A stretch of 64,000 nucleotides of DNA from Cycas panzhihuaensis. Lineage: Eukaryota; Cycadophyta. This document shows positions 43,900 through 55,029 of the stretch, one piece after another (position 1 is the stretch's first letter; each line of letters opens with the position of its first letter). The stretch covers positions 105,097,741 to 105,161,740 of the forward strand of contig CM041465.1 in assembly GCA_023213395.1 (NCBI GenBank), in the 5' to 3' direction. The position numbers and the translations under genes were made by a program. The notes under the pieces were generated by a model that saw nothing but the letters and a program-made list of their open reading frames with translations, searched no databases and was not told the origin of the DNA.

Positions 43900-45105
43900 A
43901 GTATCACTCTGAAGCTAGCAACAAAGTTAGGTCTTGTATTCAAGCTACTACTAGGCAATACTTCCTTATGGGTGAACTGTTATACAAGAGTTCCTTCGAT
44001 GGGATCCTTATTTGCTATGTTAGCCCTAACGAAGCAAATGAAATACTCCATGAATGCCATAATGGCATTTGTAAGGGTCACTTTGGGGGCCAATCCATAG
44101 CCCAAAGGATTCTCTGTATGGGGTATTACTGGTTGTTCCTCTTTAAGGATGCCCATGCCTATGCCCTAAGATGTCAGCGGTGTCAGGAACACGCTAACAT
44201 CACCCACTTGCCTTTTGAGGCCCTTCATCCTATCATATCTCTATGGCCCTTCTCCCAATGGGCATTGAACCTTATTAGAGCCATATCCCCATCCACTTCA
44301 TCCCAACACAAGTTCATCATGACTGTTATAGAGTACTTCATTAAATGGGCAGAAGCAGATCCTTTGACCACTACTCCTAGTAAGATGATAACCACCTTTG
44401 TCTACCAGCATATCATCTTTATTTCAGAGTTCCTGATGTCTTGATCACAGACAATGGGACTCCTTTCTATAATAAGGAGATGGATGAACTCTGTAAGAAA
44501 TTTAAAATTTCTCACAAAACCTCCTCTCCCTATTACCCCTTGGCCAATGGCTAAGTTGAATCATTTAACAAAACCCTTATAAATATTTTAAAGAAAACCG
44601 TAGCCTAATCTCAAAGAGATTGGCATTTGCAATTCCCTTTTGTTCTATGGGCATATCACACATCTACCGTATAGCTACGAGAATGACCCCTTTTTCCCTA
44701 GTGTACGGAACAAAGGCAGTTCTCCCATTGGAAGTGGAGATTCCTTCCTTATGACTCTTTTTTCAAGATCTCGTCGATGAGAAGTCTATCCGTCAGGCTT
44801 GCCTCTTAGACCTTAGGGCCTTAGACGAGAGGTGCTTGATTGCCTACCAAGCGAATCTTGCTTCTAAGGCTAGGGCACAGAGGACATATGATAAACACCT
44901 TTGTTCCTGCCCTTTATATCTTAAGGACCACATCCTCAAATTGGAATATCTCCATGACTGCCTATCCAAGTTTAGACCTAAATAGATTGGTCCCTTTGTC
45001 ATTCTTGAGAGCCTTAGTAACGATGATTATAAGATCGCCACCTTGGAAGGTCTTGAGCTTGAGAAGGACATTAATGGGAAATTCCTAAAGAAATTCTACG
45101 CATGA
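43900..45105 (+). pseudogene. Integrase of element C
   Basis: Zinc domain and core start open at 43968-44444: ILHECHNGICKGHFGGQS, YALRCQRCQEH (CxxC kept), FSQWALNLIRAISPS (the first catalytic Asp position is Asn) and YFIKWAEADPL. The frame is then lost around 44430; TDNGTPF and the Glu region SPYYPLANG are visible in other frames. The C-terminal end ATLEGLELEKDINGKFLKKFYA stops at TGA 45103-45105, back in the frame of the gag start. Confidence 0.78.
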
Positions 45106-45865
45106 CCATTTCTCTCTTTCCTTACACTCTGAAATGAGCCTAAACTACCACCCTAGGTGCATCCCTATTCCTCCTAATCACAGGTGGAATGGAAATTTGG
45201 GGTGGCCTTCTTGCTTCTCTTGGGTTCCTCCCACGGAACCCCTTGTCTCCCTTTCTTAGGGGGCCATGTCCTCCTAATTGGGTGTGTTGTCCCTATTACT
45301 CCTGAGCCTAGAAACACTCCCTAACTATGATGGCATGCTCGAGTATTGTTACTCATTTTCCTACTACCTTTGCATATTCCGCTATACTCCTATGTAGACA
45401 TGTATGACTCCTCTGTCTCCTTGCCCCACATACACATATTATTGATACTCATGGTGATCGTGTGTGTGCCTAATAGGGGTGTGGCCCTACATGATAGGAA
45501 GTGCATGCAACTCAAACAAACCTCAAACACAAACCATATAGTAATCAACTTAGAAACATCATGATCTGTAGCTCCTCATGCACATGTGCACCCTCACACA
45601 TGTATATATAAACATACACATAAAATCATAAGCAATATAATCTATCATCATGTATCATCACATGCCATCATATATCAAATGGGGTACCAACGGCCCTGTC
45701 TATATGCATATAAAAAAATCATAATATGTCATATCATACAAATGGTATGGTACATCATTCACGGGAAGCTAGAATTCTTGCAGGGAGGAGTATAATCATG
45801 TGGCAACATATTATGACTCCCTAGAGGTCTGATACTTGCCTAAATCAAAACTAGCACCTCCTACT
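45106..45865. other. Spacer between integrase and the antisense gene in C
   Basis: AT-rich, with TATATA, CACATA and CATCATAT-rich runs at 45590-45760. No frame of interest. Equivalent to 54328-55029 in D, also AT-rich there. Confidence 0.55.
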
Positions 45866-47862
45866 GTCTAGTGGTCTCCTGCTCATGGCGATTCCTCTCT
45901 CAGTTTATGTGATCCCTCTCCTGGGGACCACATACCTCCTAGATTCCTCCTGCGCCTCTAGGAGCTCCCTACCTCGTTCCCCTCATCCTAAGGCCTTCTC
46001 GGGGTCGTTGTCATCATGTGAGTATATGTCCTACTCTGTGATGACCTTGACATCACCTAATCCACTAGCTGATCGTATCATGTCTGGATACGAGCCCTCT
46101 CATCCTCTACTCCTCAGAGCCTCTTCTCTATCTTCTAGAATATCTTCTATATCCCTCAAAGCCTCTCCTCTAGCACTCCCACTCTGATGTGACCCTCTGC
46201 ATCGCCACCTGCTCCTCCCTAAGTCTCCAATGCCTAGACTTGACCTTGTAGAGTATCCCTCTCTACTCTGGTCCCCTCCATCTCACCTTGTAGCTATCCC
46301 ATTCTTACCTCAGGCTCCTGGGACTCTACTACCCACACATCTCTAGCCCTGACCAATGGGGTAAATGCTAGTATATGAGCCCCTGCCAATCGTGGCTCCT
46401 CCCTTGCCTAGATGGGAGGTTGCCCCTCTATGTAGGCTTGGGGGAACATCTCCCAGACTACCGCCTCAATCAATCTCCCTATCTTCATTGCTCCTGCGAA
46501 GTCCAACACACCATAAGTCAGTATGGACATCCATATGTGTATACTTAATAAACCAAATCAAAGCAAAGCATCTAGATGCTTGGTGATCGAAAGACGACAG
46601 GAAAAGGGTAGTGTCTCACCTACTGGGACTGCTGGCTCCTCAACTCGGATGATCACCTTCTCCTCGGGTCCTCCCTTAGCTGCTAGTACCTTCTCCTCCT
46701 CTGGTACCACCTCACCAATAGCCTGACCTTCTAGAGCATTACCTCCACTCTCCTCAACTATGGATGCCGCTATTGCTTGAGGTCTCCTGATGATCCTTAG
46801 TCTCTGGACTGGCATCTGTGATGGCCTGCGTCTCCCTATAGCTCCTGAAAGACCAACCTCTCCTCCTGTGGCTCTTGAAGGTCTTACCTCTCCTCTTGTA
46901 ATCCACGACAAACCTGCCTCACCACCTATCACTCCTGATGGGCCTGTCCCATCACCCCTATCATCACTGTCATCGTCATCATCTCCTCCAAGGCCACCTC
47001 CAACTCCTCTTACTCCACCTACCTCGTCGTCACTATCCCACCTCACCTCTCTATATAAGTTTGTCGTGTAATCTACCATGGTGAGAAGGTCCAGTGATGT
47101 AGCCTCCATCGAGCGTTAGACATGTGCCTAATCCTTGGTCCCCCTGAATCGAGTCTGCCAGTTGTGGACCATGGGAGCCCATGCTAAAATGGGATGTGGT
47201 CCTCCTACTGGTGTCACTTCCCCAAAATGATAAAAAAACCAGCACTGTAGTAACATGTTGTATGACAAACCTCCTCTCCCGGCCACCCTGATAGCATCCA
47301 TCTGGGCAATCAGGTTCACTTCTATTAATGTGGCCCAATCTAGCCTCTCCCTAGCCTCGAATCTCCTCACAATATCCATCCATCCTCTAGGTATGTCTCT
47401 GTAGTTCTATTTCTGGGATATCCAGAATAGAATGCATAGTGTAATCAACTTCCTCACTCAAGGAATCTGTGACATGACCATACTCTATATTGGTATACCT
47501 CTCCTCTCCCACCTGTCCTGACTTATGAAATAGGTAGCTACCTCCTTGTGTGCCATGTCATTGCTAGGTAATGCCCTTAGCGATGTTGGTGCTCCTATTG
47601 TCAGTACCCCCAGGATCCTTTGGATGTCTCTGAGTGTGACAGTGACATCCCCCACTTGGGGGAGGTGGAACATGTACTGTCTGTGATCCCAGTGTGAGAC
47701 TATGTCAACTAGGAGATGCTGATCTGATGTATACTATGGTGTCTAGATGGCCTTCAGTAGGCCACATATCCTTAATACTCACCAGTCTCCCTGAGATATC
47801 ATCTCAATGAAGCTCAGCATTACCACCATGGTGTTCTCTTAGTTATCTGCCATGATAACTAC
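45866..47862 (-). pseudogene. Antisense PMD gene of element C (exons 2 and 3)
   Basis: Runs leftwards, against the element. Exon 2 is 47862-46620, starting after acceptor TTTGACAG. All readable stretches (47673, 47379, 47109) are in the frame set by the exon start, so about 1.24 kb has no frameshift and only stops of the CAG, CGA or CAA type. The PMD core is SHWDHRQYMFHLPQVGDVTVT, then ALPSNDMAHKEVATYFISQDRWERR. It is followed by LSYNMLLQCWFFYHFGEV, an Asp run (GGDDDDDSDDRGDG) and Gly/Ser-rich repeats. Intron 2 (46619-46494) has donor TAG/GTGAGAC and acceptor TTCGCAG. Exon 3 ends near 45866. Exon 1 and the promoter are cut off by D. Confidence 0.72.
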
Positions 47863-47926
47863 CTGTCAAACACCCAAAAAACTGGTTAGAACACCTCTAT
47901 ACCTACTTGGTTACCTTCAAGATTGT

Positions 47927-50437
47927 TGAAACGCTCGCTACGGGGCAGTGATCCTACGTCTAGTAAATAGATATAAGAATGCACTATGTTAACTAAGCTA
48001 GACAGCGAGGACCTCACCTTGTAGGACATCCGTGCGCTGGAGCACGGGTTCAGGACTGCAAGGTGCCTGGTTGCTTCCAGGTAGCCATGCAGAAACAAAG
48101 CCTTCCTACCCTTCGGATGGCCAGGAAGGAGAGGGAATGCCTTGCATGTTGCGTCTTCTCAAGGCACTGAGAAGGCAACGAAGAAAGGGGCAACTAATCC
48201 CAATGTGCAAGCAAACACGGTAAAAGGTGTGACAGGAGGAAGGCTCGGGTATGAAGCAAGCAGCTATCTATGCTATGCTATGTAAAGCAAGAAATAATGT
48301 AGAAAAAAGATGAATGCTTTCCTTTTATCCTTCATGTTCTTTTACCATTCCCTATCTATTCAGACAAATGCATGAAAAGGAAACAGCAAAAAAGGGGACA
48401 CACAGGAAGCAAGGGGAATACCTGGATCCGGCGCTTGGATGGAGGTATGACTTGTCTCTGTAAATCCCGCGCCTTCTTTCTCCGTTCTTCACACATGCAA
48501 TGCTGATCGGTGGTGGTTGCCAGATGCAGTGGAAGACGGGTTCACTTACCTCCCCTTGAACATGCAAAAGCAACTGAAACAGAAAGAAACGAAAGAAATC
48601 TTGAAACTAAAGGTAGAGAGGTATCACGTGGGGAACTAACCTGCAATGGGCCCGTCCCACGTGTCACTCCGCCAATGCGTGATCCTGCAAACAAGTAAGA
48701 AGGACACCTTCCTCTCGGGAGAGAGGGCATAAGATATGCCAAGAAATGTATATATATATATGTAAACTGAAATCAACTAAAACCAAGATCTAAGCTACAC
48801 ATGGGAATATAACCGAACAAAATGACAGCACACAATAAACACTCACACTACTATGTACCATGAAAACATACAAAATAGAACTGAGTATAGCCTCTGGATG
48901 GCTAACTCACCCACAAGAGGACTCCATGGAATTCAGGAAGGAAACTAGATGGCAATGAGGTAGTGACGGGTTATTTATGCCAAACGGAAAGCTCAAACCA
49001 AATCTCCTAAACTCCCCTAGCCCGTTCCCTAAGAAAGCATGGATGGTAAAGGGAAAGAGGACAAGGGACAGAACCCTTGGGGAGAAGGATAGCAATGGGG
49101 GACGGAACCCTGCCTACCTCCCTCAAATCCTCGTATGTACACCTTTACACCGGCTAACTCAGGAAAAGGTGAAAGAGATAGCTTAGGGGAAATAGATGGG
49201 CTCCAAAGAAACAATAGGAAAATACCTCTAATCTAGAGTAGCACTATGGGAGAGCTGTAACTAGTTAAGATCACTTTCATTGAGCAACAAGGGAAATAAC
49301 AAAGAAAGTGATTGCAAGCAAGCAAAATGAATTTGCAAGTAAAAAATAAGAAGTACCTTATATGAAAAGATTATGCATACACTTTACCACTTGGAACAGC
49401 AGCAATAAACAATATCTAGGGGCTAATTTTGAGTGATTCTTGCAAGAGTGTGGGTGAAAGAAACTCCTTGCAAGTTTGGAGCTGAAAATTGGTTCTTGAA
49501 GCAGCTTTTTGAGTGAAGAAATCTCTTGAATTCTTGAGCACCTGCAAAGAAGAGTAGAGCTTGCTGTGGAGAGTAGTAGGGGGCAGCAATGGCCCTACAA
49601 ATCCAGCTGATGGTAGCCCACTTCACCTCTGTCCAGTTGCTATACAGGAAGTTTTCTGTTTCTGTGTGTTTTCCTTGTGTGAAAGTTGAGAGTTTCTCTT
49701 AGAAGTTTGAAAAATGAACAAAAGATCTGAGAAATGGGGAGCAAAATCCCCTTTATCCCCCCTATTCACAGTAGGTGAATGTTGGGGATGTCAGGGTGAC
49801 TCGAATCAATCCATGCCACGCGATAATTTCGTGGAAAAAATAGAAACTGTCGCGTGGTTCTCTTTTTTTAAATTTCAAACAGTCGTACCACGACAAACTC
49901 TGCGATACCGCTGAAAACTTCTGTGATCGCTAAGTTCTTGACGATATCAGCCTGGAATCAAAAAATAGAAAAGTAAACAGAAAAATCAGGTTTTGGAGCA
50001 AAAACCAAGGCTAAACATTAGCTAGAGCTGCTGGGGGAATGCCCAGGCAATGGGCAAGTACCCAAAATAATGCAAAGAGTCCTAACTAAGGATTAAATCA
50101 GACTTAGGAAGGACTGCAACATAAGTAACATGTCATAACGAGAGCAAATAGGACTGACGGAAATATCCCAGGAGACCGTGGAGTCAACGTGGGTGGCTGT
50201 GCTCCATACGGGGTGTAGCATTCACTAAGGAATGCCCTCGCTGTGAGTTGCCATAGGCTGATGGCGTGCCTTAGGCACATGCATTATGAGTAAGTAGAAA
50301 GGCAATGTGTGCAGGAAGGCATATGTCAAGCAACCTACTCTAAATAACCTCAATCAAGCATGGGCAAGAAAAGTAAGAAAATATACCTGAACAAACCTAC
50401 GTCGATGCGTCTTGAGTCCATTCCCGATGGTGAAACA
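47927..50437 (-). repeat. 3' LTR of element D
   Basis: 2,511 bp, plus-strand edges TGAAACGCTCGCTACGGGG and GATGGTGAAACA. A minus-strand TATA-like GGATAAAGG is at about 49751-49760, roughly 685 bp from the LTR start. U3 motifs GTACCACGACAAACTC and GATACCGCTGAAAACTTC lie at 49885-49920. The five bases left of it are ATTGT. Confidence 0.87.
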
Positions 50438-50796
50438 TCGCCTTATGGCGTGAGCCTCACTGCTCGGAAGCATAACGTCATGGCGAATGCTGACAATCAA
50501 CGATATGAGTAGCACATGTATATATATATATATAAAAGCAATAAAGAGAAGCATGTGGACCAAGGGCATAGGCAAGTGTCGTGGCGGAATACATGGACAA
50601 GGGAGACGGAGACGAGGACAACGTAGGGGCTGCCTACGCGTCATCTAAACATCGACCTGAAATTGAAATAAGCAAGTGAAAGGGGGATGCCCTCGTCGCC
50701 AAAGTGCAACGCGAAGTAGGGGGGCATCCAGCAAATAGAGCAAGAGATCTAACTAACAGCAACCAGAGGCTTGGGCATGGGCTGGCCAGGCAAGCC
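50438..50796. other. Non-coding spacer between 3' LTR and RNase HI of D
   Basis: Contains a TA-repeat run at about 50519-50536. No frame; equivalent to 14846-15194. Confidence 0.6.
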
Positions 50797-51219
50797 TCAA
50801 GGGCGGTCATCTAGAAGAGGGAGGCGACGCTCAAGGATGAGGCGGACGAGGCTGTCGGCCTCAGCATTGAGGTGCCTAGGGATATGCTGAATATCCACTG
50901 ACGAGAAACAAGCTAGAAGAGACCTGGCGGCGGACGCGAGGGCTCTCAGGTGAGGGCATCACACCTGGTAAACTTGGGTGAGATAGGACACCACGACCTG
51001 AGAATCACAAAACAACACGATGGACCCGCGATGGAAACAGAGAGCATCGGTAAGGGCTTCAATAACGGCCATGTACTTGGCTTCATTATTGGTAGCCTCG
51101 GGAAGAAAGACCCCGGAGCGCAAGAAATCGTGTCCGGAGGGGCTGCGAAGAATCCACGCAGTGGCGGAAGGTCTGGGGTTGCCGCGACTTCCACCATCGG
51201 CAAAAACGAGAAGAGACAT
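50797..51219 (-). pseudogene. Free-standing RNase HI of element D
   Basis: 140-codon ORF starting at ATG 51219, with TAG in frame 12 nt upstream. MSLLVFADGGSRGNP has the first Asp and the GNP turn of archaeal or Gram-positive type RNase HI. Next come EATNNEAKYMAVIEALTDAL (Lys where the catalytic Glu is expected), LFCDSQVVVSYL (Asp), and HIPRHLNAEADSLVRLIL (last Asp). One in-frame TGA at 50959-50961 stands where copy G has Arg. The size matches a stand-alone enzyme. It would act on RNA-DNA hybrids, but the Glu change and the stop make this copy inactive by expectation. It lies back to back with the PMD gene. Confidence 0.82.
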
Positions 51220-51909
51220 GCCTGAATACTAAACTCTGGTAGCAAATAGATAGCGATGAAAGCGGAGCAAAAACTCGAATGGCGGGGAAAAATATAGCCA
51301 AGAAGGGTAGGAGGACCTAGCAATGAGGTTTTCTGAGAACGAAAGCAAGCAATCCGGCCACTGGTTGAGAGTGGGTGGAGAAAGGACGCCCTGGAGTGCC
51401 AAAGGTTGCTTTGGGAAGCAAAACATACCCCCGGACGGGGGAGCATTTCCTTTGGGGACCCTAGGGGTGAAAAAGGGATGTGAAAACGAGTCTAGGGCGG
51501 TGAAATGAGCCAAATGAGTATAAACTCGGGCATGCACGGGAGTAGCGCATAAAACGATGCAGAAGGGCCCTGGCGAAAGTGCGATAATCAGGAGCCATAA
51601 ATGCCCTTGCAAGAGAAGGCAAAAAAGGCATCCATGGAGCACAATGGGCGATAGGGCCAGAAGGCAAAGGCTATCAGGGCAACGAGACGGTCCCAACGAC
51701 TATCGCGGAGCCAGAAACGGAAGAAGTGCCGGTCAGGGCCCTCGGCTATATAAGGAAAACTAATGAAAATCGAATTCATTTTCACCGGCTCTCGTGCGAA
51801 ACCAGAGCCTTTTCCTTACGACGGCGTGCAGGCTTCGTGCAGGCATGCAGGAGATGATCCAACTGTTGGATCCGAGTGCAGAGATAGTCGTTACGACCGC
51901 GGGGATGAG
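51220..51909. promoter_or_regulatory. Divergent intergenic region between RNase HI and PMD genes of D
   Basis: 690 bp, aligned with 15618-16310 in B. It contains the TATA box at 51748-51756. A 155-aa minus-strand frame here (51229-51696) is not kept in B, so I do not call it a gene. Confidence 0.5.
51748..51756 (+). promoter_or_regulatory. TATA box of the antisense PMD gene in D
   Basis: TATATAAGG, followed by GAATTCATTTTCAC about 20 bp on. Both blocks are identical or nearly so in B (16144 onward). The PMD start codon is 162 bp downstream. Confidence 0.65.
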
Positions 51910-54327
51910 ATGGCGACAGTCGGGCCAGATCCAGTGAGTGGATCTCACGAAACCCTCGTCATTTCAAAGTTCAAAGTTCATTGCTTTTTAGTTAATTTTT
52001 AATGCTTTTTATGCCCCTTATGGGCAATTAGAGGCCTCTCGGAGTCTGAATTGGACTCGGAAAGAGGCGTGGACCTGGGCATTAGCGTACTGTCCGGTGG
52101 GCCCCACGGGGGGTACACCACAAAAATTTTTGATTTTTTGGGCCAAAACCCCCTTTTTCAGGGGGGTTGCCGGTGATACCGTGGCCAAGATTGTGGCACC
52201 GTGATCTTGGCCGCGGGATCGCTGTAGAGGAGCGATCGCCGCGGGACCCGCTCCAAATTTAGCGGTACCACTAAATTTGGAGCGGTACGTAGACAGAAAA
52301 TTAGAAAAAATAGAAAAGGGGCTAAACAGCCCCCGAAAACTAGAAAAGACAACCAGACAGACAGCTAGGAGCCTAGATGACTGCTAGGAGACTGACTTTG
52401 ACTGACTTTTGATGATTGCAGGCAGTTATTGCGGTGGATAACCGCGAAAACTTCGGCATGCCTATTCTGAGCTACTTAGAGATGGCGTCCTAGGAGGACA
52501 AGGCGACTCTGAAGAGATGTGGCCTGTACAAGGCCCTGAAGACCCCCCAGTTCGCATCAGACTAGTGGCTCCTGGTTGACATAGTGTCACACTGGGACAA
52601 GAGGAGGCATGTATTTCACTTGCCTCAGATAGGAGACATTAGGATCACCCCAGGCGATATCAGGCGGATCCTGTGGGTACCAGTGACAGGGAGACCCGTG
52701 AGGTTGAGAGCGCTGCCTAGCACCGAGGCAGCACATAGGGAGGCAGCCCAGTTCCTCACGGGGACAGACAGGTGGGAGCGGAGGGGAGCTCCCCTCCAGA
52801 CGGTACTCATGTCACAGATTCCTCGGGCGAGGAAACTCATACTACTATGCATTCTATTTCGGATTTCCTGGAAACAGAACTACAGGGAGATCCCCAGAGG
52901 ATGGGTGGACGCCTTGGGCCGGTGTGGCCGGCGAGAGGATGGGACTGGCCACCTAGTTCTTGGCGAACCTCGTCGCCCAACTAGACACCATCTGGAGATC
53001 AGGGCGAGGAGGATTCTCTTCTGACATGCTATTGCAGTCTTGGTTTTGACCACTTGCAAGGCGCTTGCCAGGCGGGGCCATTCCCCATAGCGAGGTGGGC
53101 CCTGATGGTCCACAGGTGGCAGACGAGACTCCGAGGGATAGAGGACTAGGCCCATGTCCATCGGTCAGTTGATGCGACATCACTCGACCTCCTTACTCTG
53201 ACAGACTACATAGTAGAGCCCTACAGAGCAGTAAGGTGGGAGAGTGATGACGGAGCAGGCAGAGCAGGAGCGCCCATCGACAATGACGGTGACGATGATG
53301 ACGACGATGGGGGCGACGACGGTGATGACGAGGAGGATGGGGCTGGCCCATCATGACCTGCAGGAGAGGTAGGTCTCTCACAGTCATCAGAGGGAGCAGC
53401 AGGACCATCCGGGGCTGCCGGAGGAGGGGCAGGCCCATCAAGAGCTGCCGAGACGAGCAGGGCGGCCGAGACCAGGGGGCACAGGCTATGGATCATGAGG
53501 AGATCCAGAGAGGCGAGGGTCGAGCCAGTCCCTGCTAGAGACGAGGCAGAGGCAGAGGATGTACCAGACGATGAGGTACCTACAGCTGGCGGAGAGCAGA
53601 GGCGAGATGTCACGGCGAGAGGATCCGGACCCACAGTGAGACCTACCTTAGTCATTTGACATCTAGACAGATCTTTGATTTCATTTCATTATGGTATGTA
53701 GTGATGATATACACTGACACACGGCATGTTGCCTTGACAGGAGTAGCAGAGAGTGGTCGAGGCCATGGTGAGGGAGATGTTCCCTCGTGTCTCTGTGAGA
53801 GGGGCAACGCCCATCCAGTAGAGGATGCGCCCAGATCGGCAGGAGCCTACATGCAGGCATTCATCCCATTGGCGAGAGCGAGAGACATCTAGGCTGCAGA
53901 GACCCAGGAGCACATGGCATTCCGGGGTAGGCTGCGGTGAGCTCGACATGGTCGAGGCGGCGGGCGAGTCAGCGGATGGGTCCAGCCTTGGAGACTCAGG
54001 CGGGCTAGGAGGAGATGCGGGAGTAGCACCCTGGCCAGTCTAAAGGAGGCGCCTTAAGGCGTTGGAGGAGAAGTTCGAGCTATAGAGGAGGGACTCAGAG
54101 GTGAGAGGATCGCATCCAGTCAGATTCACGACCAGCTCGTGGCACAGATGGTCTCGAGGTCAAGTAGGAGCCGGACCCATACCCGGGCAATGACTCGACC
54201 GAGACGGCCTCAAGATGAGGAGAGCGAGGTAGGCAGCTCGCGTAGGCCCAGTAGGAGCCTCATAGGGATGTGGTCCCCAGGAGAGGGATCACAGGCCGGG
54301 ATGGGACCCAGTCGGGGCAGTGTGTAG
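51910..54327 (+). pseudogene. Antisense three-exon PMD gene of element D
   Basis: Exon 1 is 51910-51933 (MATVGPDP), intron 1 is 51934-52421 (CCA/GTGAGTGG ... GATTGCAG), exon 2 is 52422-53635, intron 2 is 53636-53740 (ACA/GTGAGAC ... CTTGACAG), and exon 3 is 53741-54327. The PMD core, open at 52584-53024 and in frame with exon 1, reads SHWDKRRHVFHLPQIGDIRITPGDIRRIL. It is followed by ALPSTEAAHREAAQFLTGTDRWERRGAP and LCILFRISWKQNYREIPRGW. After a frame change come an Asp/Gly run (near 53270-53340) and Gly/Ser-rich repeats. Two TAG codons lie before the core (W or Q codons). PMD proteins are known in plant genes and transposons with a poorly known molecular role. Splicing is inferred, not shown. 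Confidence 0.7.
52183..52285 (+). repeat. Three consecutive hairpins in PMD intron 1 of D
   Basis: First, GGCCAAGAT (52183-52191) with ATCTTGGCC (52204-52212). Second, GATCGCT (52217-52223) with AGCGATC (52231-52237), flanked by CGCGG and GCCGCG. Third, a perfect 15-bp pair CCGCTCCAAATTTAG (52248-52262) and CTAAATTTGGAGCGG (52271-52285) around CGGTACCA. The GGTACC centre is shared with the LTR U3 motifs. Confidence 0.85.
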
Positions 54328-55029
54328 CAGATGAGATGTACATATATATGGCTTTAACGGGAAAGCCCAGGCCTCCAGGGGGTCATATGCAGACTCACAT
54401 GATTGTAACCCCCCTGCAAGGATCTCGGCTTCCCACACACACGATGTACCATGACATTTTGATATATATATATATATGGGGTAATTGGAACCCCATTTTG
54501 ACATGAAATGGCATATCATGTATGATAGAGATAGCATGTATGATTTACTTTTGTCAATGAATATTTTTTGTAATATGTTTGTATGTAAATATGTAAATAT
54601 GTATATTTTGTAAATATATTTTGTTGTAAATATTTGGTTATAATATGCATGTGTTTCCTTCCATGTATGGCTATATGTCTAACAAGAGCACACACGTCCA
54701 CCGTAAGCAGAGGTGATCGAGAGGTGTGAGGTTAGAAATACAGCGACATGCACGTCCATGGGGGAGCATAGCAGAATATACGAAGGAAACGACAGGCACG
54801 AGAGGGGAGTGACGATACTCCACAGTGTCGTCCTAGTTGGGGGATGCCCAAATAGGAGGACAAAGGTTCCCAAGAGCGCACGAGAATGCGGGTTCCACGA
54901 GAGGAACTGGAAGAAGAAACAAAAATCCATCTTAAATTACCATCCTACCCATGGTTGGGAGGAATGGGAATAATTTAAAATGGTAGTTTAGGCTCGTTTC
55001 GGAGCATGGCGAGGAAAAGAGCGGGAAGA
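54328..55029. other. Spacer between the PMD gene and integrase of D
   Basis: Contains a TATATATATATATATA run near 54461-54477 and a low-complexity GTAAATAT-rich stretch at 54575-54650. It may hold the 3' end and poly(A) signals of the convergent transcripts. No gene seen. Confidence 0.5.

Larger units (their letters stand above)
35094..47926 (+). mobile_element. Tat/Ogre-like element C, 3' end displaced by D
   Basis: Plus-strand copy inserted in the RNase HI of G; the five bases before it are GAAGG. It has a 5' LTR of 3,100 bp, primer site, gag, protease, linker, reverse transcriptase, RNase H and integrase, then the antisense PMD gene. The copy breaks at 47926, where D's 3' LTR begins; its RNase HI and 3' LTR are expected beyond the right edge. 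CpG-poor with very many nonsense codons but few frameshifts. Confidence 0.87.

Noticed and set aside
46790-47071. 93-aa Pro/Ser-rich plus-strand frame in C
   Set aside because: Shadow of the antisense PMD exon 2, which keeps one frame over 1.24 kb on the other strand.
51229-51696. 155-aa minus-strand frame upstream of the RNase HI of D
   Set aside because: The aligned region of B (15640-16110) does not keep the frame, and the conserved TAG just before the RNase HI start separates them.
53193-53441. Histidine/arginine-rich minus-strand frame
   Set aside because: Mirror of the Asp-rich stretch of the PMD gene on the plus strand (GAC/GAT repeats read backwards).
54455-54650. AT-rich TATATA and GTAAATAT repeats as a possible origin or scaffold site
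   Set aside because: Simple low-complexity sequence in the element spacer; nothing beyond base composition supports a function.
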